This document shows, one piece after another, positions 35,950 to 43,836 of a DNA stretch of 64,000 nucleotides. Location of the stretch: contig NZ_JACJSD010000030.1 of the NCBI RefSeq assembly GCF_014697615.1, forward strand, positions 1 through 64,000. The letters are read 5' to 3'. Below the pieces are notes generated by a model. That model saw only the letters and a list, made by a program, of their open reading frames with translations. It was not told where the DNA came from and searched no databases. The first letter of the stretch is position 1; every line of letters begins with the position of its first letter. The position numbers and the translations under genes were made by a program. Source of the stretch: Nostoc sp. FACHB-280. GTDB lineage: Bacteria; Cyanobacteriota; Cyanobacteriia; Cyanobacteriales; Nostocaceae.

Positions 35950-36070
35950 TTGCTGTGAGCCGTCAAGAATCACCGCACCTTCAGATCGGTGAGTATGTCA
36001 AATTCGATACCTTAATACCTCTCGAAGAAAAAAACAGCCGAAACTGTCTCGCATTGAAAATTACTTGGGA

Positions 36071-36292
36071 TTAGCCATAAGCTAATTTTTTGGCATATTC
36101 TTGTGCTTCTACACCAGATAAAGAATCAAATGCTTGAATTAACGGTATGGCTTCTTGACCTCTAGCATCAAAAACCAGTGAATAGCAATGGGGTTCAGGA
36201 AGTCCTGGTTCTGTCAATTCCGCAATCCAAAGCCAACTTTCGCCCTCGTTATCCAAATAATCGTAATGTAGATCGGGTCTTTGTTTGGACAT
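36071..36292 (-). CDS. Small hypothetical protein
   Basis: 73 residues: MSKQRPDLHYDYLDNEGESW, then a hydrophilic middle and a C-terminal helix (SLSGVEAQEYAKKLAYG). No recognised domain, signal or membrane segment. A good ATG (Shine-Dalgarno tctcctt on the plus strand, i.e. aaggaga) supports translation. It lies just beyond the right end of the IS200/IS605 element. Confidence 0.5.
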   Translation of the reverse strand: MSKQRPDLHYDYLDNEGESWLWIAELTEPGLPEPHCYSLVFDARGQEAIPLIQAFDSLSGVEAQEYAKKLAYG

Positions 36293-36401
36293 GAGTTCTC
36301 CTTTTAGTTATACTGTCTTTTTTAAAAATATTTAGCGTAGCTATTCTTTGTTATGCAGGCGTTAATATTGGTAGGGACGGGTTGTATAATCAAGTAAACT
36401 T

Positions 36402-36998
36402 ATGTCTTACAGTGATTTCACCCTCAAAAAAGTGAAAACCGAATTTAACCTCACCATAGTTGAGCGTCCCACCTTTTTTGAGGAAATTGAACCTATAACT
36501 CCAAGTGATTTTTTATCGACATTTTTAGAAAAACACTTACCATTAGCTCTAGCAGTGAATACTGAAAAAGCTAGATCCGAATGGTTGATATCTCCAGTTG
36601 TTTTAGAAATCAAAGATATATTACCTAACCAAATTAGCTTATTTTCCGGCACAGATTTCACTGTTGATTCTTCTGTTGGGCTAAACGGAGTTTGTGATTT
36701 TCTCATTAGTAAATCAACGGAACAATTATTTATTGAGGCTCCAGCAGTGGTAATAGTGGAAGCCAAAAGAGAAGATTTAAATGCAGGGTTAGGACAGTGT
36801 ATTGCGTCTATGATTGCTGCTCAAAAGTTTAATCAACAAAATCAAACTCCTATTCCCACAATTTACGGAACCGTCACTACAGGCGATCGCTGGAAATTTC
36901 TCAAATTAGAAGACACTATCGTTACTATTGGGTTGCTAGAGTATAACATTCCTCCAGTTAATCAACTGCTAGGTATGCTTAAGAGCTTTGTATCTTAG
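36402..36998 (+). CDS. Hypothetical protein with PD-(D/E)XK-like signature
   Basis: 198 residues. GVCDFLISKSTEQ near 95 and VVIVEAKREDLNAGLGQC near 117-134 give a D...EAK pattern followed by a helix with a Q, as in restriction-endonuclease-like folds. This resembles a family of cyanobacterial hypothetical proteins annotated without function; some are linked to restriction/defence islands. The stop overlaps the next gene on the other strand by four bases. Confidence 0.6.
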   Translation: MSYSDFTLKKVKTEFNLTIVERPTFFEEIEPITPSDFLSTFLEKHLPLALAVNTEKARSEWLISPVVLEIKDILPNQISLFSGTDFTVDSSVGLNGVCDFLISKSTEQLFIEAPAVVIVEAKREDLNAGLGQCIASMIAAQKFNQQNQTPIPTIYGTVTTGDRWKFLKLEDTIVTIGLLEYNIPPVNQLLGMLKSFVS

Positions 36999-37288
36999 TG
37001 ACCCAGCCCCGGAAACAGCCGCCCCCACACCGACTTCTTCTGACTTTCACCGCCAGTCTCAAACACACTACCGAAACCCCGATGCCCCGCTTGTGATTCC
37101 AGCACGTTTAGATCGTGGATCATTTGAGCAAATTCGGGGTTCTCTCTGATTAATTCGTCCTCTAGTTCCAACTCCTGTTGTAATAACTGTGCATTCCGCC
37201 GCAAAAGCCGCCGTTGGTTGTGGCGGCGGCGGATTTCGGCTTCTGATAACAGCAGTTCTTCTTCAAAGTTCACATCGTCGTCGTACAT
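36995..37288 (-). CDS. Hypothetical protein, last gene of the FtsK operon
   Basis: 97 residues, strongly charged and helical, with an Arg-rich segment (RRRHNQRRLLRRNAQLLQQEL) near residues 15-35 and a Gly-rich end (GFGSVFETGGES). No family recognised. Its start overlaps the end of the preceding gene by 19 bp, so it belongs to the same transcript as the FtsK-like ATPase and nuclease. Confidence 0.55.
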   Translation of the reverse strand: MYDDDVNFEEELLLSEAEIRRRHNQRRLLRRNAQLLQQELELEDELIRENPEFAQMIHDLNVLESQAGHRGFGSVFETGGESQKKSVWGRLFPGLGH

Positions 37289-37593
37289 TGGTTTTCTTCC
37301 TCAATTAGTCCAAAATACTCTGCTGAGATTTCCATCAGGTAGGTGAGGGCTAGGCAGTCGCCGTATTGAGTGTAGATTTGGGCGATCGCCTTCAACACTT
37401 CCGGCATGTTTTCTGGGGTAATTTGCTGGAATTTCGCTGCCAAGTGGTATGCCGAGTGTTCGCCGTCGGGTTCTACAACGGGTACATCTTCTTCCCAGAT
37501 CATCAGTTTACGCCGGTCTAATTCTGCGAGGCTTTCGGCGTTGACGGTATCCAGGATTGAGTCGGGCAGATAGTGAATTAGTTGTTTTATCAT
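37270..37593 (-). CDS. Hypothetical protein in the FtsK operon
   Basis: 107 residues, no recognised domain: QLIHYLPDSILDTVNAESLAE, then an acidic middle (EEDVPVVEPDGEHS) and helices to the end (EVLKAIAQIYTQYGDCLALTYL). It starts 46 bp after the nuclease gene and overlaps the next gene, consistent with co-expression. Confidence 0.55.
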   Translation of the reverse strand: MIKQLIHYLPDSILDTVNAESLAELDRRKLMIWEEDVPVVEPDGEHSAYHLAAKFQQITPENMPEVLKAIAQIYTQYGDCLALTYLMEISAEYFGLIEEENQCTTTM

Positions 37594-37639
37594 CCGATTA
37601 GAGTTAAAAATGTTAATGCTGTTGAACTTAGTTTTGTCC

Positions 37640-38242
37640 TTATGGGCGCTGAATCTGTTGCATAACAGCAGTAGGAGTGATTTTTTTCAGTTCTGGCAAT
37701 ACTCCCAAAAACAGCGAAACAGCCAGTACCAGAATCAAAGGATTCGCCTTAGCTACATTAAACCACCAACGCCAGTCTCTAAAATTTGGTAATTGAGGCA
37801 ATCGAAAATTACCAAAACTAAAATTGCCAAACCCAATTGATACTCGACTACCAGGAAGCCACTCTTCATCAATATTCACGAAAATAACTTTGATGCGTGG
37901 GCTTTGCTCAACCCTTGAGGCAGTTTTAAGCGTGGATGGTTGCTCTCGCGCATCAGGTGTCAGAAATCCCATCACCACTAACTTGTGACTGTTGTTCAGT
38001 CCGTAAAGGTTGAGTTGGCCGATTGCTTGAAAAATAGTGTCACGGGTAAGATATTTTTTGCACTCGATAATCGCTCCGCCCTGCCAGGTGCTAACGATGT
38101 CTGCTCTACCGCCGTTGGCAGGCACCTCTAAGTGAGCCTGGAATCCACGCTCTTTGAGGCGATCGCTAATATATTTTTGTAAGTCGCTTTCCTGCCAATA
38201 GTCGGGAAAGCCAGCAGCTTCAGCAAATTTAGATGGCAACAT
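37640..38242 (-). CDS. Membrane-anchored PD-(D/E)XK (Mrr-like) nuclease
   Basis: 200 residues from the ATG at 38242; an upstream ATG at 38338 lies inside the FtsK gene. The N-terminal half is a restriction-endonuclease-like domain: GGRADIVSTWQGGAIIECKKYL, with D48, E60, K62/K63, then TRDTIFQAIGQLNLYG with a conserved Gln. The C-terminus has a transmembrane helix (about 168-183, PLILVLAVSLFLGVLPEL) and a short basic tail. The nuclease would thus face the cytoplasm at the membrane. It starts 19 bp behind the FtsK-like ATPase gene, so ATPase and nuclease are coupled. Confidence 0.72.
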   Translation of the reverse strand: MLPSKFAEAAGFPDYWQESDLQKYISDRLKERGFQAHLEVPANGGRADIVSTWQGGAIIECKKYLTRDTIFQAIGQLNLYGLNNSHKLVVMGFLTPDAREQPSTLKTASRVEQSPRIKVIFVNIDEEWLPGSRVSIGFGNFSFGNFRLPQLPNFRDWRWWFNVAKANPLILVLAVSLFLGVLPELKKITPTAVMQQIQRP

Positions 38243-38261
38243 AGAATTAGGGGTATAAAAA

Positions 38262-39827
38262 CTAAGCGGGAATGTTTTCAAAGCGATACGCTTGAAATCT
38301 TTTATCCAACAAACCTGACTGCACGATACCGTCCCCACGTCCCTGAAGTGCGGTGACAGATTCTCCCCGGCGCATTAAAATCATGCGTCCACTGGTGGCA
38401 TCGACACAACGGAACGCGATTCGACAAGGCAAGTTATCACGTAAGTCTGGGGGCAACCCTTGGGGGTCTTGCTGTCCTCGCTTCGCTCCACGTTGCAAGC
38501 CAACTACTACATGAATTTTCAGTCCCCTTCCACGACGGCCGACTTCACATAATTGAGCATCGTAGGCTTTTCGCTGACCATCATCCAACGGGACAGTACC
38601 TTTGTACTCATCGATGAATAATATCCAAGGCTGTTGCTCGGCTAACTCAGCTTTGGTCATTGAGTTTCGGCGATCGCACTCTTGGAAGTACTCACCCACA
38701 AACTCATAAGTGCGCCCCATATCATTCATAGTGATGCTGTCGAATCGTTCAGCAAAGTCTTCGTAGTCTGAAACTTTCCCGCCACACACATCCACCCGCG
38801 CACCTTGCATGAGTAAGCAATATGCAGCTGCTCGAAAGAAGTTGGACTTACCAGATCCCGTCGTGCCAACTACGAGTAATTGGGGTGTGTCCTCACTAGA
38901 CAGGTCGATCACTACTTCCCCGTCTAACGACTGTCCTAGCACAATCAGGCGCTCACTTTGTTGCCAGTGTCTTGTCGGAAAATCATAGTAAGTGCGGTCT
39001 TCTGGACGCAAAGGAACTTCGACGGCAATTTGTTCTGGTGCATAAATATAGCAGGGGAAATCGCTACTACCTATCCCCAGTGCAAGTTTAGCTGCGGCCT
39101 TGAATTTAGGTAAAGAATTGAAATCCTCCGTTTTCATGGCGAAAATTAATCTTTCGTAGCTAGGCGCTCTGTCAACTCTCAAGCATTTAGTTTGAAAACC
39201 AACAACACCCGCCGCTTTCTCCAGCCCTTCTATCTTTGATGACTGTGGTAATTCTGCTTCTACTTCTGGCGCAATCTCAACAACATTAGAACTATGTACA
39301 GCCGCCCTGACTTGTTGTGCCTGCAAGGCCAATTGTCGCTGATGAATTTCTGCCTGTAACCTCGCTTGTTCCAATTGCATTTCTGCTTCAGAGGTAGCGA
39401 GTAGTACATTGCCCAAAGACTCACCATTCTGAATCATTCCTAGAGCCATGCGGTTTACAGCCCCATTCTGTCCAGTTAATGACAGTACCTCAGAAAATAA
39501 AGGTGCTGTTTGTTGCAGAAGACTGAGTTGCCGTTCGGTTTCTTTATCAGATTCTTCATATTGCCGTTTGCGTTCTGCCGCCGAGGACAGATATTGCAAT
39601 TGCTCTGATGCTTGAGTTTCTTTTAGGGCCACGAGCATGTCTTCGGCGCGTTCTTTATCAATATATATCTTCTCTAGCTTTCGTAGCTCGATACCGGCGT
39701 AACTGGAGAACGCGATCGCTGCCAGATTCGCCGGAATAAAAAACTTCACATCCCTGGGATTCGCTGTCAAGGCGCATACCAGGGCAACTAGTCCACCACC
39801 GCCAATTTTTACCCAGCGAAATAACAT
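38262..39827 (-). CDS. FtsK/HerA-like DNA translocase ATPase
   Basis: 521 residues. Two hydrophobic segments at the N-terminus (about 8-22 and 29-46), a long coiled coil (about 50-178) and an ATPase domain: Walker A GTTGSGKS at 321-328, Walker B WILFIDEY with D406 and E407, CGGKVSDYEDF at 348-358, and a possible arginine finger region near 420 (EVGRRGRG). It resembles FtsK/SpoIIIE or HerA-type DNA pumps in P-loop arrangement but has neither the four-TM FtsK N-terminus nor the DNA-reading gamma domain. It could pump DNA at the membrane in conjugation, plasmid segregation or defence. Confidence 0.82.
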   Translation of the reverse strand: MLFRWVKIGGGGLVALVCALTANPRDVKFFIPANLAAIAFSSYAGIELRKLEKIYIDKERAEDMLVALKETQASEQLQYLSSAAERKRQYEESDKETERQLSLLQQTAPLFSEVLSLTGQNGAVNRMALGMIQNGESLGNVLLATSEAEMQLEQARLQAEIHQRQLALQAQQVRAAVHSSNVVEIAPEVEAELPQSSKIEGLEKAAGVVGFQTKCLRVDRAPSYERLIFAMKTEDFNSLPKFKAAAKLALGIGSSDFPCYIYAPEQIAVEVPLRPEDRTYYDFPTRHWQQSERLIVLGQSLDGEVVIDLSSEDTPQLLVVGTTGSGKSNFFRAAAYCLLMQGARVDVCGGKVSDYEDFAERFDSITMNDMGRTYEFVGEYFQECDRRNSMTKAELAEQQPWILFIDEYKGTVPLDDGQRKAYDAQLCEVGRRGRGLKIHVVVGLQRGAKRGQQDPQGLPPDLRDNLPCRIAFRCVDATSGRMILMRRGESVTALQGRGDGIVQSGLLDKRFQAYRFENIPA

Positions 39828-40024
39828 TTACACCACCCAAAGGCTAACCCTATAGCCACTACCTGCAACAATTTTGAATCGCTAGTTTTACCTTGCAAAT
39901 AAGTAATGACTGCTGCTACCCCAATCACTAAAAATGACCAGGGCAACAAACTAATTAACTGCGCGATCGCACTAGCAATAATGAATCCACATATCCAAGT
40001 CAATAACTTACAAACTTCTGACAT
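39809..40024 (-). CDS. Small membrane protein in the FtsK operon
   Basis: 71 residues, two hydrophobic segments (residues 8-26 CGFIIASAIAQLISLLP region and 30-43 LVIGVAAVITYL) and a short polar loop (QGKTSDSKL). Overlaps the start of the FtsK-like gene by 19 bp, so probably a partner membrane subunit. No family recognised. Confidence 0.55.
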   Translation of the reverse strand: MSEVCKLLTWICGFIIASAIAQLISLLPWSFLVIGVAAVITYLQGKTSDSKLLQVVAIGLAFGWCKCYFAG

Positions 40025-40050
40025 TTCACTGCCCCCCTGCCTAACTCTGC

Positions 40051-40725
40051 CTAACTAACGCTTCTGATTCGTTGGGTAACACCTGGAGTCCCAGAATACC
40101 GAGCGTTTCTTAATTCCTGGAACCGAGCTACCAAGTTGCTGGATTGTTCTTCGTAAGGAGTTGGTTCTTTCTTTGTTGTTTCTTCTGTCAACTTCTGCAA
40201 TTTCTTGTTTTTGCCTTCCGAGTATTGAGAAGAAATCTTACCCAAACTGATTTTTAAATCATCCTGAACACCTGTAACGCCACTACGAGCATTACCAACT
40301 ATCTGTCTAAATTTGGATTCTAAATTAGCTAATGACATAGACAAGTTTTTTTCTAATTCAGCTATTTGAACCCTGGATTCAGCTACATTTTCGCTAACTT
40401 CTGCTTGCTTTTCCCGAACTTTATGTAGAGCCTTGAGGTAGCGACTAAGAGCAGATGAATATTCTGTCCAGTTTTTGACCTGGAATTCAGCCCCTTTAGC
40501 CTTATCTAACATAGAGGCTACATTTTCCTCTGTTAGATCACCAAAGACTGTGATATCTATTGGTAGCATGTCAGCTATTCGCTGCGCGTTTTCCCAGACA
40601 GCTGACTCAAGCCCAAAATGTCCGTCTGGGAATACGATGGCTTTACCAATATCACCGCCTAAATCGGAAAGAACTAATCCTCCAGATTCTTTCGGCGCTT
40701 CCGCTTTGTTTGTGTTTTTTACCAT
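40051..40725 (-). CDS. Coiled-coil hypothetical protein in the FtsK operon
   Basis: 224 residues. Residues 25-80 form a small folded part (AIVFPDGHFGLESAVWENAQ, LTEENVASMLDKAKG). Residues 85-160 are a coiled coil (KVREKQAEVSENVAESRVQIA), and the rest is Lys/Ser-rich with a basic end. No known domain. The position between the small genes and the ATPase suggests a structural or adaptor role. Confidence 0.55.
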   Translation of the reverse strand: MVKNTNKAEAPKESGGLVLSDLGGDIGKAIVFPDGHFGLESAVWENAQRIADMLPIDITVFGDLTEENVASMLDKAKGAEFQVKNWTEYSSALSRYLKALHKVREKQAEVSENVAESRVQIAELEKNLSMSLANLESKFRQIVGNARSGVTGVQDDLKISLGKISSQYSEGKNKKLQKLTEETTKKEPTPYEEQSSNLVARFQELRNARYSGTPGVTQRIRSVS

Positions 40726-40763
40726 TGTCTAACTCCTAATTAATTGCAAATTGCGAATTGCTA

Positions 40764-41201
40764 TCATCTGACATTAACCAATGAATTGCAGGGTTGATAT
40801 TCCACAAACACATCATCCTCAAATTGTTGCCATTCGCCATCTATGGGGCGAAAATATCGCATTTGCTCAGTCGGTATTTGTTCAGGTAATGCCAGAGAAT
40901 TATCACCTACTCTAATTTCCAAATTAATATCAGGAAATTTGAAAACGTTATTTTTTTTGATTACCCTGACTTTCTCTGTGTCAATGCCTAATTTCATTCC
41001 TAGATGAAGTACGATTCCCTGCTTCTTATATCTCTGCCAATAGTAAGACCATTCATTTTTATCCAGGAAATTGACATTATTTTTGGGAACACCATTTTCA
41101 AATAAAAGGGCTAATATCCCCAAATCAGGATAATGAATTTTGGCTATTCCTGTGTTGTGTTCATCGCTCCAATAAGCTCTATGAAAATCTGCTATTTGCA
41201 A
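40764..41201 (-). CDS. Hypothetical protein with TTG start
   Basis: 145 residues, no recognised domain. The start at 41201 is TTG, preceded by a strong Shine-Dalgarno (ggagg, 7 bases upstream) and overlapping the stop region of the previous gene by 10 bases; no ATG fits better. Segments such as FHRAYWSDEHNTGIAKIHYPD and RYFRPIDGEWQQFEDDVFVEYQ suggest a globular alpha/beta protein. Confidence 0.55.
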   Translation of the reverse strand: MQIADFHRAYWSDEHNTGIAKIHYPDLGILALLFENGVPKNNVNFLDKNEWSYYWQRYKKQGIVLHLGMKLGIDTEKVRVIKKNNVFKFPDINLEIRVGDNSLALPEQIPTEQMRYFRPIDGEWQQFEDDVFVEYQPCNSLVNVR

Positions 41202-41662
41202 AATTTTACCTCCAATTTTTTAATTAACATTTTGGCGACGGACTGCCACACCAAAGACCATGCTCTTTGATTTTTCAGTCGGAATTGAACCGCCGCAATA
41301 TCAGCTTGTGAGGGAATAACATTGCCATAGACTTCTAGGTTGTTAATCGCTTTTTGAAAACTAATAACCTCATCTTCTGCTGGTGGCAAGTCGGGCGCGA
41401 CGGCAGTTGCTAGTCGCCCCATTACCCCACTGAGTGTTGCCGATTCTGTTTTAATCCTCTGCAACTCCTCAGACATCACCTCAATGGCTGCTAAATTTGA
41501 TTGCGCGATCGCTTGCTGGAAGTCATAGAGTTGGGCTTCGATTTGGCGTTGCACTTCCTCACTGATCAGTTCAGTAATTTCAGCAAACCCCTGTCCCTTA
41601 CGGACGGAATCAATAAATTCCTGCACCTCATGCGATACTGGCGGTGTACTCGAATTTCCCAT
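41192..41662 (-). CDS. Helical hypothetical protein in the FtsK operon
   Basis: 156 residues, almost entirely helical with regular hydrophobic spacing (EISELISEEVQRQIEAQLYDF type pattern, then QSNLAAIEVMSEELQRIKTE) and no known domain. It overlaps both its neighbours (35 bp upstream, 10 bp downstream), a sign of a tightly coupled operon. Confidence 0.55.
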   Translation of the reverse strand: MGNSSTPPVSHEVQEFIDSVRKGQGFAEITELISEEVQRQIEAQLYDFQQAIAQSNLAAIEVMSEELQRIKTESATLSGVMGRLATAVAPDLPPAEDEVISFQKAINNLEVYGNVIPSQADIAAVQFRLKNQRAWSLVWQSVAKMLIKKLEVKFCK

Positions 41663-42152
41663 CTTCTAAATCTCTCCACTCGATTTTTACGCCTACATGA
41701 GATGCAAACCCTTCTACAGTTTTCTTCATTGTCTCAAAAGGCAAATAATCACAACTGTCAATCAATTGATCCAGTTCCAACTCAATAAACTGCTTTTGTG
41801 TTGCCGCTAATTGTTCGCGTTTTCTTTGGGCTATTTCTTCTCTGGCTGATTGCTTTCCTTTTTCTCTGGCTTGCTCTAAAGCTTCTAATCTGGCAATTTC
41901 TAATGCTTTGGTTAGTTTTTCTTCTTCTGTTACTTGTTGGGCAATCTGTTTTTGCTCCCGGACTAATCGCTCCAAAATCGCTAGTCTCAAGTCTTCGTCG
42001 AAGGCTATCTCTAGCTTTTCAACAACTAGCGCAAATGCACTTGGAGCCTGAGTAATTTCTGGCTTTCTGCTCTTGACCATGCTCCTGGACTGGGGCTGAA
42101 TAGTCGTCGCCGCCTCTGTTAAGGGTACTGTTAATTCACCTTTCCGTGCCAT
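41628..42152 (-). CDS. Coiled-coil hypothetical protein in the FtsK operon
   Basis: 174 residues. After a basic, Pro/Gln-containing N-terminus, residues 55-125 are a highly charged helix (EKLTKALEIARLEALEQARE and AREEIAQRKREQLAATQKQ). The C-terminal 40 residues are a small globular part (LIDSCDYLPFETMKKTVEGF). A clear Shine-Dalgarno (gcaggagata) precedes the ATG. Just upstream is a 28-codon frame (42167-42253). No family recognised. Confidence 0.6.
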   Translation of the reverse strand: MARKGELTVPLTEAATTIQPQSRSMVKSRKPEITQAPSAFALVVEKLEIAFDEDLRLAILERLVREQKQIAQQVTEEEKLTKALEIARLEALEQAREKGKQSAREEIAQRKREQLAATQKQFIELELDQLIDSCDYLPFETMKKTVEGFASHVGVKIEWRDLEDGKFEYTASIA

Positions 42153-42166
42153 CTATATCTCCTGCA

Positions 42167-42253
42167 TTAACAATAGTGACAATATTCTCCGCCCATCACA
42201 AAATTAATCGTGAAGGCTAAAACGTTGTTGAATTTATCGAATAGTCGGATCAT
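42167..42253 (-). CDS. 28-residue ORF at the restored operon junction
   Basis: MIRLFDKFNNVLAFTINFVM followed by GGEYCHYC and a stop at 42167. The ATG at 42251-42253 has a good Shine-Dalgarno (aaaggag) 6 bases away. If the TnpB element at 42276-43836 is removed, the upstream gene runs into a stop that overlaps this ATG as ATGA, the same coupling seen elsewhere in the operon. That makes translation likely. The Cys-x-x-Cys end could bind metal. Function unknown. Confidence 0.45.
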   Translation of the reverse strand: MIRLFDKFNNVLAFTINFVMGGEYCHYC

Positions 42254-42275
42254 GCAATTCTCCTTTTTTGTGATG

Positions 42276-43836
42276 GTGAACTACCTACACCGACCCGAAG
42301 GGCGGTGTAGGCTTCTGGCATATTTTTAATGTTTCCAGAACTTCCTTCGAGGTACTATTAGTAGTAGATTGAGTTACTACGAGATTCCCTCTACGGCGTT
42401 TTATTGTTGGGAACAGTCCCAGCCCAACACGCTTTATGTTGATTCCGGCGTTAATATCGCGGTCAACAATCAGCAATTCATATTCATCCCAATACTCGCG
42501 GATGTTGCAATCGGTGAATATGAATTGATCACGATACGCGAGTAATTGAGATGTATATGCAGGTTTTACTGCCATCGTCCTAGCCCCAGCTTTTCCAGCT
42601 ATGTATTCTAGGATTATGAAAAATTGTCCAAATGCAGCGTCATTCCAAGATTTATTTAACCCTGACTTAGCTGACTGACCATTAGGAAGATAACTACCAT
42701 CCTCATCTTGCTTTGCTTTATTCCTTTTAGATAAAGCTTTTAGATTTAAATCTTCGTGTACAAAAACTTTCTTACCAGTCCTGACAAGAGAATGAGCAGT
42801 TTTAAAAGCGTGGTCTTTTCTCGCCCTGGCTACACGCTGATGTTCCCGTGCTTCTCGTTTTGCTAGTTTACGTCTTGCTCTACTGCCTTTGTTTTTAGCA
42901 GATTTACGACGCGACACTTTAGCTAGTAGTTTTTCTAATTTTCTGAATGATTTCAGTGCAGGTAGTTTGGTATTTTCGCTAGTAGCCAGGTAATCATCTT
43001 CATGAAGTACCGCATCTAGTCCAATCGTATTTTCCCATGTCGGTACTATTTCATCAGGTGTAAATTCTGGTACGTTTGGATCTTCCAAGCAAATAGTTAA
43101 ATACCATCCATCCGACTTTAAAGTTAGTAGCGCATTTTTGAGCGTAAACCCTTCAGGTAGTGGTCGGTGTAGTCGTATTTTTATCCACCCTTTGAGTTTA
43201 GAGAAAGATACAAATAACCAATTTTTCTCTACTTGCTCTATAGTTATAGCTTGTCCGTCTATCCTCATAGTGCGGTAACGAGCAGCATTTTTAAATCGTG
43301 GTTTGCCACTACGATTGCCGTTGCTATCACCTTTGATAAAACGACCAAATGCTAAATCTACACGTTTGCAAACATCCTGTAATGTTTGGGATGGTACGTG
43401 AGAGAAATCTAGTAGTTCTCCAGAATGAAAAACTTTTATCAAATCTTCTTTGATAGAAGGTAATTGCTTTTTCTGAGAGTAATAACTGGGATTATCTCGC
43501 AGTTGAGGCAATGGGCAAATTAACGGACAAGCATTGATATTATTGCGGTTGTTCTCCCACCAATCAAACCTATCACCCAGTTGCTTGTTGTACCAGTATT
43601 GGCATATTCGCAACCAATAATTAAGTTCTAGCTTTTGATTGGTATTTGGATAGACTCGATACTGATAGTTAAGCAACAAAGCAACTCACCTCCTGTTTTT
43701 AATCACTGTTGTTATTTCAGAGCAATATATTCAATCCTACGGATTGATTTGGTTGTCGGTCTTTTAGTCATCGTCCAAAAATTCATCCCACACCGCCCTT
43801 CGGGTCGGATGCGAGGCTTCTCTTTGTTTTAGCTAA
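42276..43836 (-). mobile_element. Solo TnpB element inserted in the FtsK operon
   Basis: The element runs from gtgaactacc (42276) to agcta (43831-43835) and contains one tnpB-like gene and no tnpA. The 42276 end has a hairpin (CCTACACCG ... CGGTGTAGG, about 42283-42310); the other end has CCGCCC-TTCG-GGTCGG (43792-43807). Ends match those of the remnant at 24991-25575 and the 331-bp element at 30678. Insertion cut off the end of the gene at 44601. Removal joins ...ARWKN to SSQKRRIA and a stop. Confidence 0.78.
42285..43679 (-). CDS. TnpB-like RuvC nuclease with degenerate zinc ribbon
   Basis: 464 residues, longer than the 381-residue TnpB at 34804. The RuvC residues are present: D222 (NTIGLDAVLHEDD), E309 (VFVHEDLNLKAL) and D408 (LLIVDRDINAGINI). 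The zinc ribbon between E and D is altered: where TSQxCxxCG is expected it reads TSQLLAYRDQFIF, and only one cysteine (C391) remains in the region. Function as an RNA-guided nuclease is therefore uncertain. It may be a catalytically competent variant lacking zinc, or a decaying or repurposed copy. No tnpA is linked. Confidence 0.8.
   Translation of the reverse strand: MLLNYQYRVYPNTNQKLELNYWLRICQYWYNKQLGDRFDWWENNRNNINACPLICPLPQLRDNPSYYSQKKQLPSIKEDLIKVFHSGELLDFSHVPSQTLQDVCKRVDLAFGRFIKGDSNGNRSGKPRFKNAARYRTMRIDGQAITIEQVEKNWLFVSFSKLKGWIKIRLHRPLPEGFTLKNALLTLKSDGWYLTICLEDPNVPEFTPDEIVPTWENTIGLDAVLHEDDYLATSENTKLPALKSFRKLEKLLAKVSRRKSAKNKGSRARRKLAKREAREHQRVARARKDHAFKTAHSLVRTGKKVFVHEDLNLKALSKRNKAKQDEDGSYLPNGQSAKSGLNKSWNDAAFGQFFIILEYIAGKAGARTMAVKPAYTSQLLAYRDQFIFTDCNIREYWDEYELLIVDRDINAGINIKRVGLGLFPTIKRRRGNLVVTQSTTNSTSKEVLETLKICQKPTPPFGSV

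Larger units (their letters stand above)
34320..36000. mobile_element. IS200/IS605 family element, divergent tnpA and tnpB
   Basis: A complete-looking element: tnpA on the minus strand and tnpB on the plus strand, starting 6 bp apart. Just beyond the tnpA stop is a perfect hairpin (CCGTCGT-TCT-ACGACGG, 34347-34363). Beyond the tnpB stop is another (TCACCG...CGGTGA, 35970-35992). These are the subterminal structures that TnpA recognises, and the right-end RNA is the expected source of the TnpB guide RNA. Exact ends are estimated. Confidence 0.8.
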
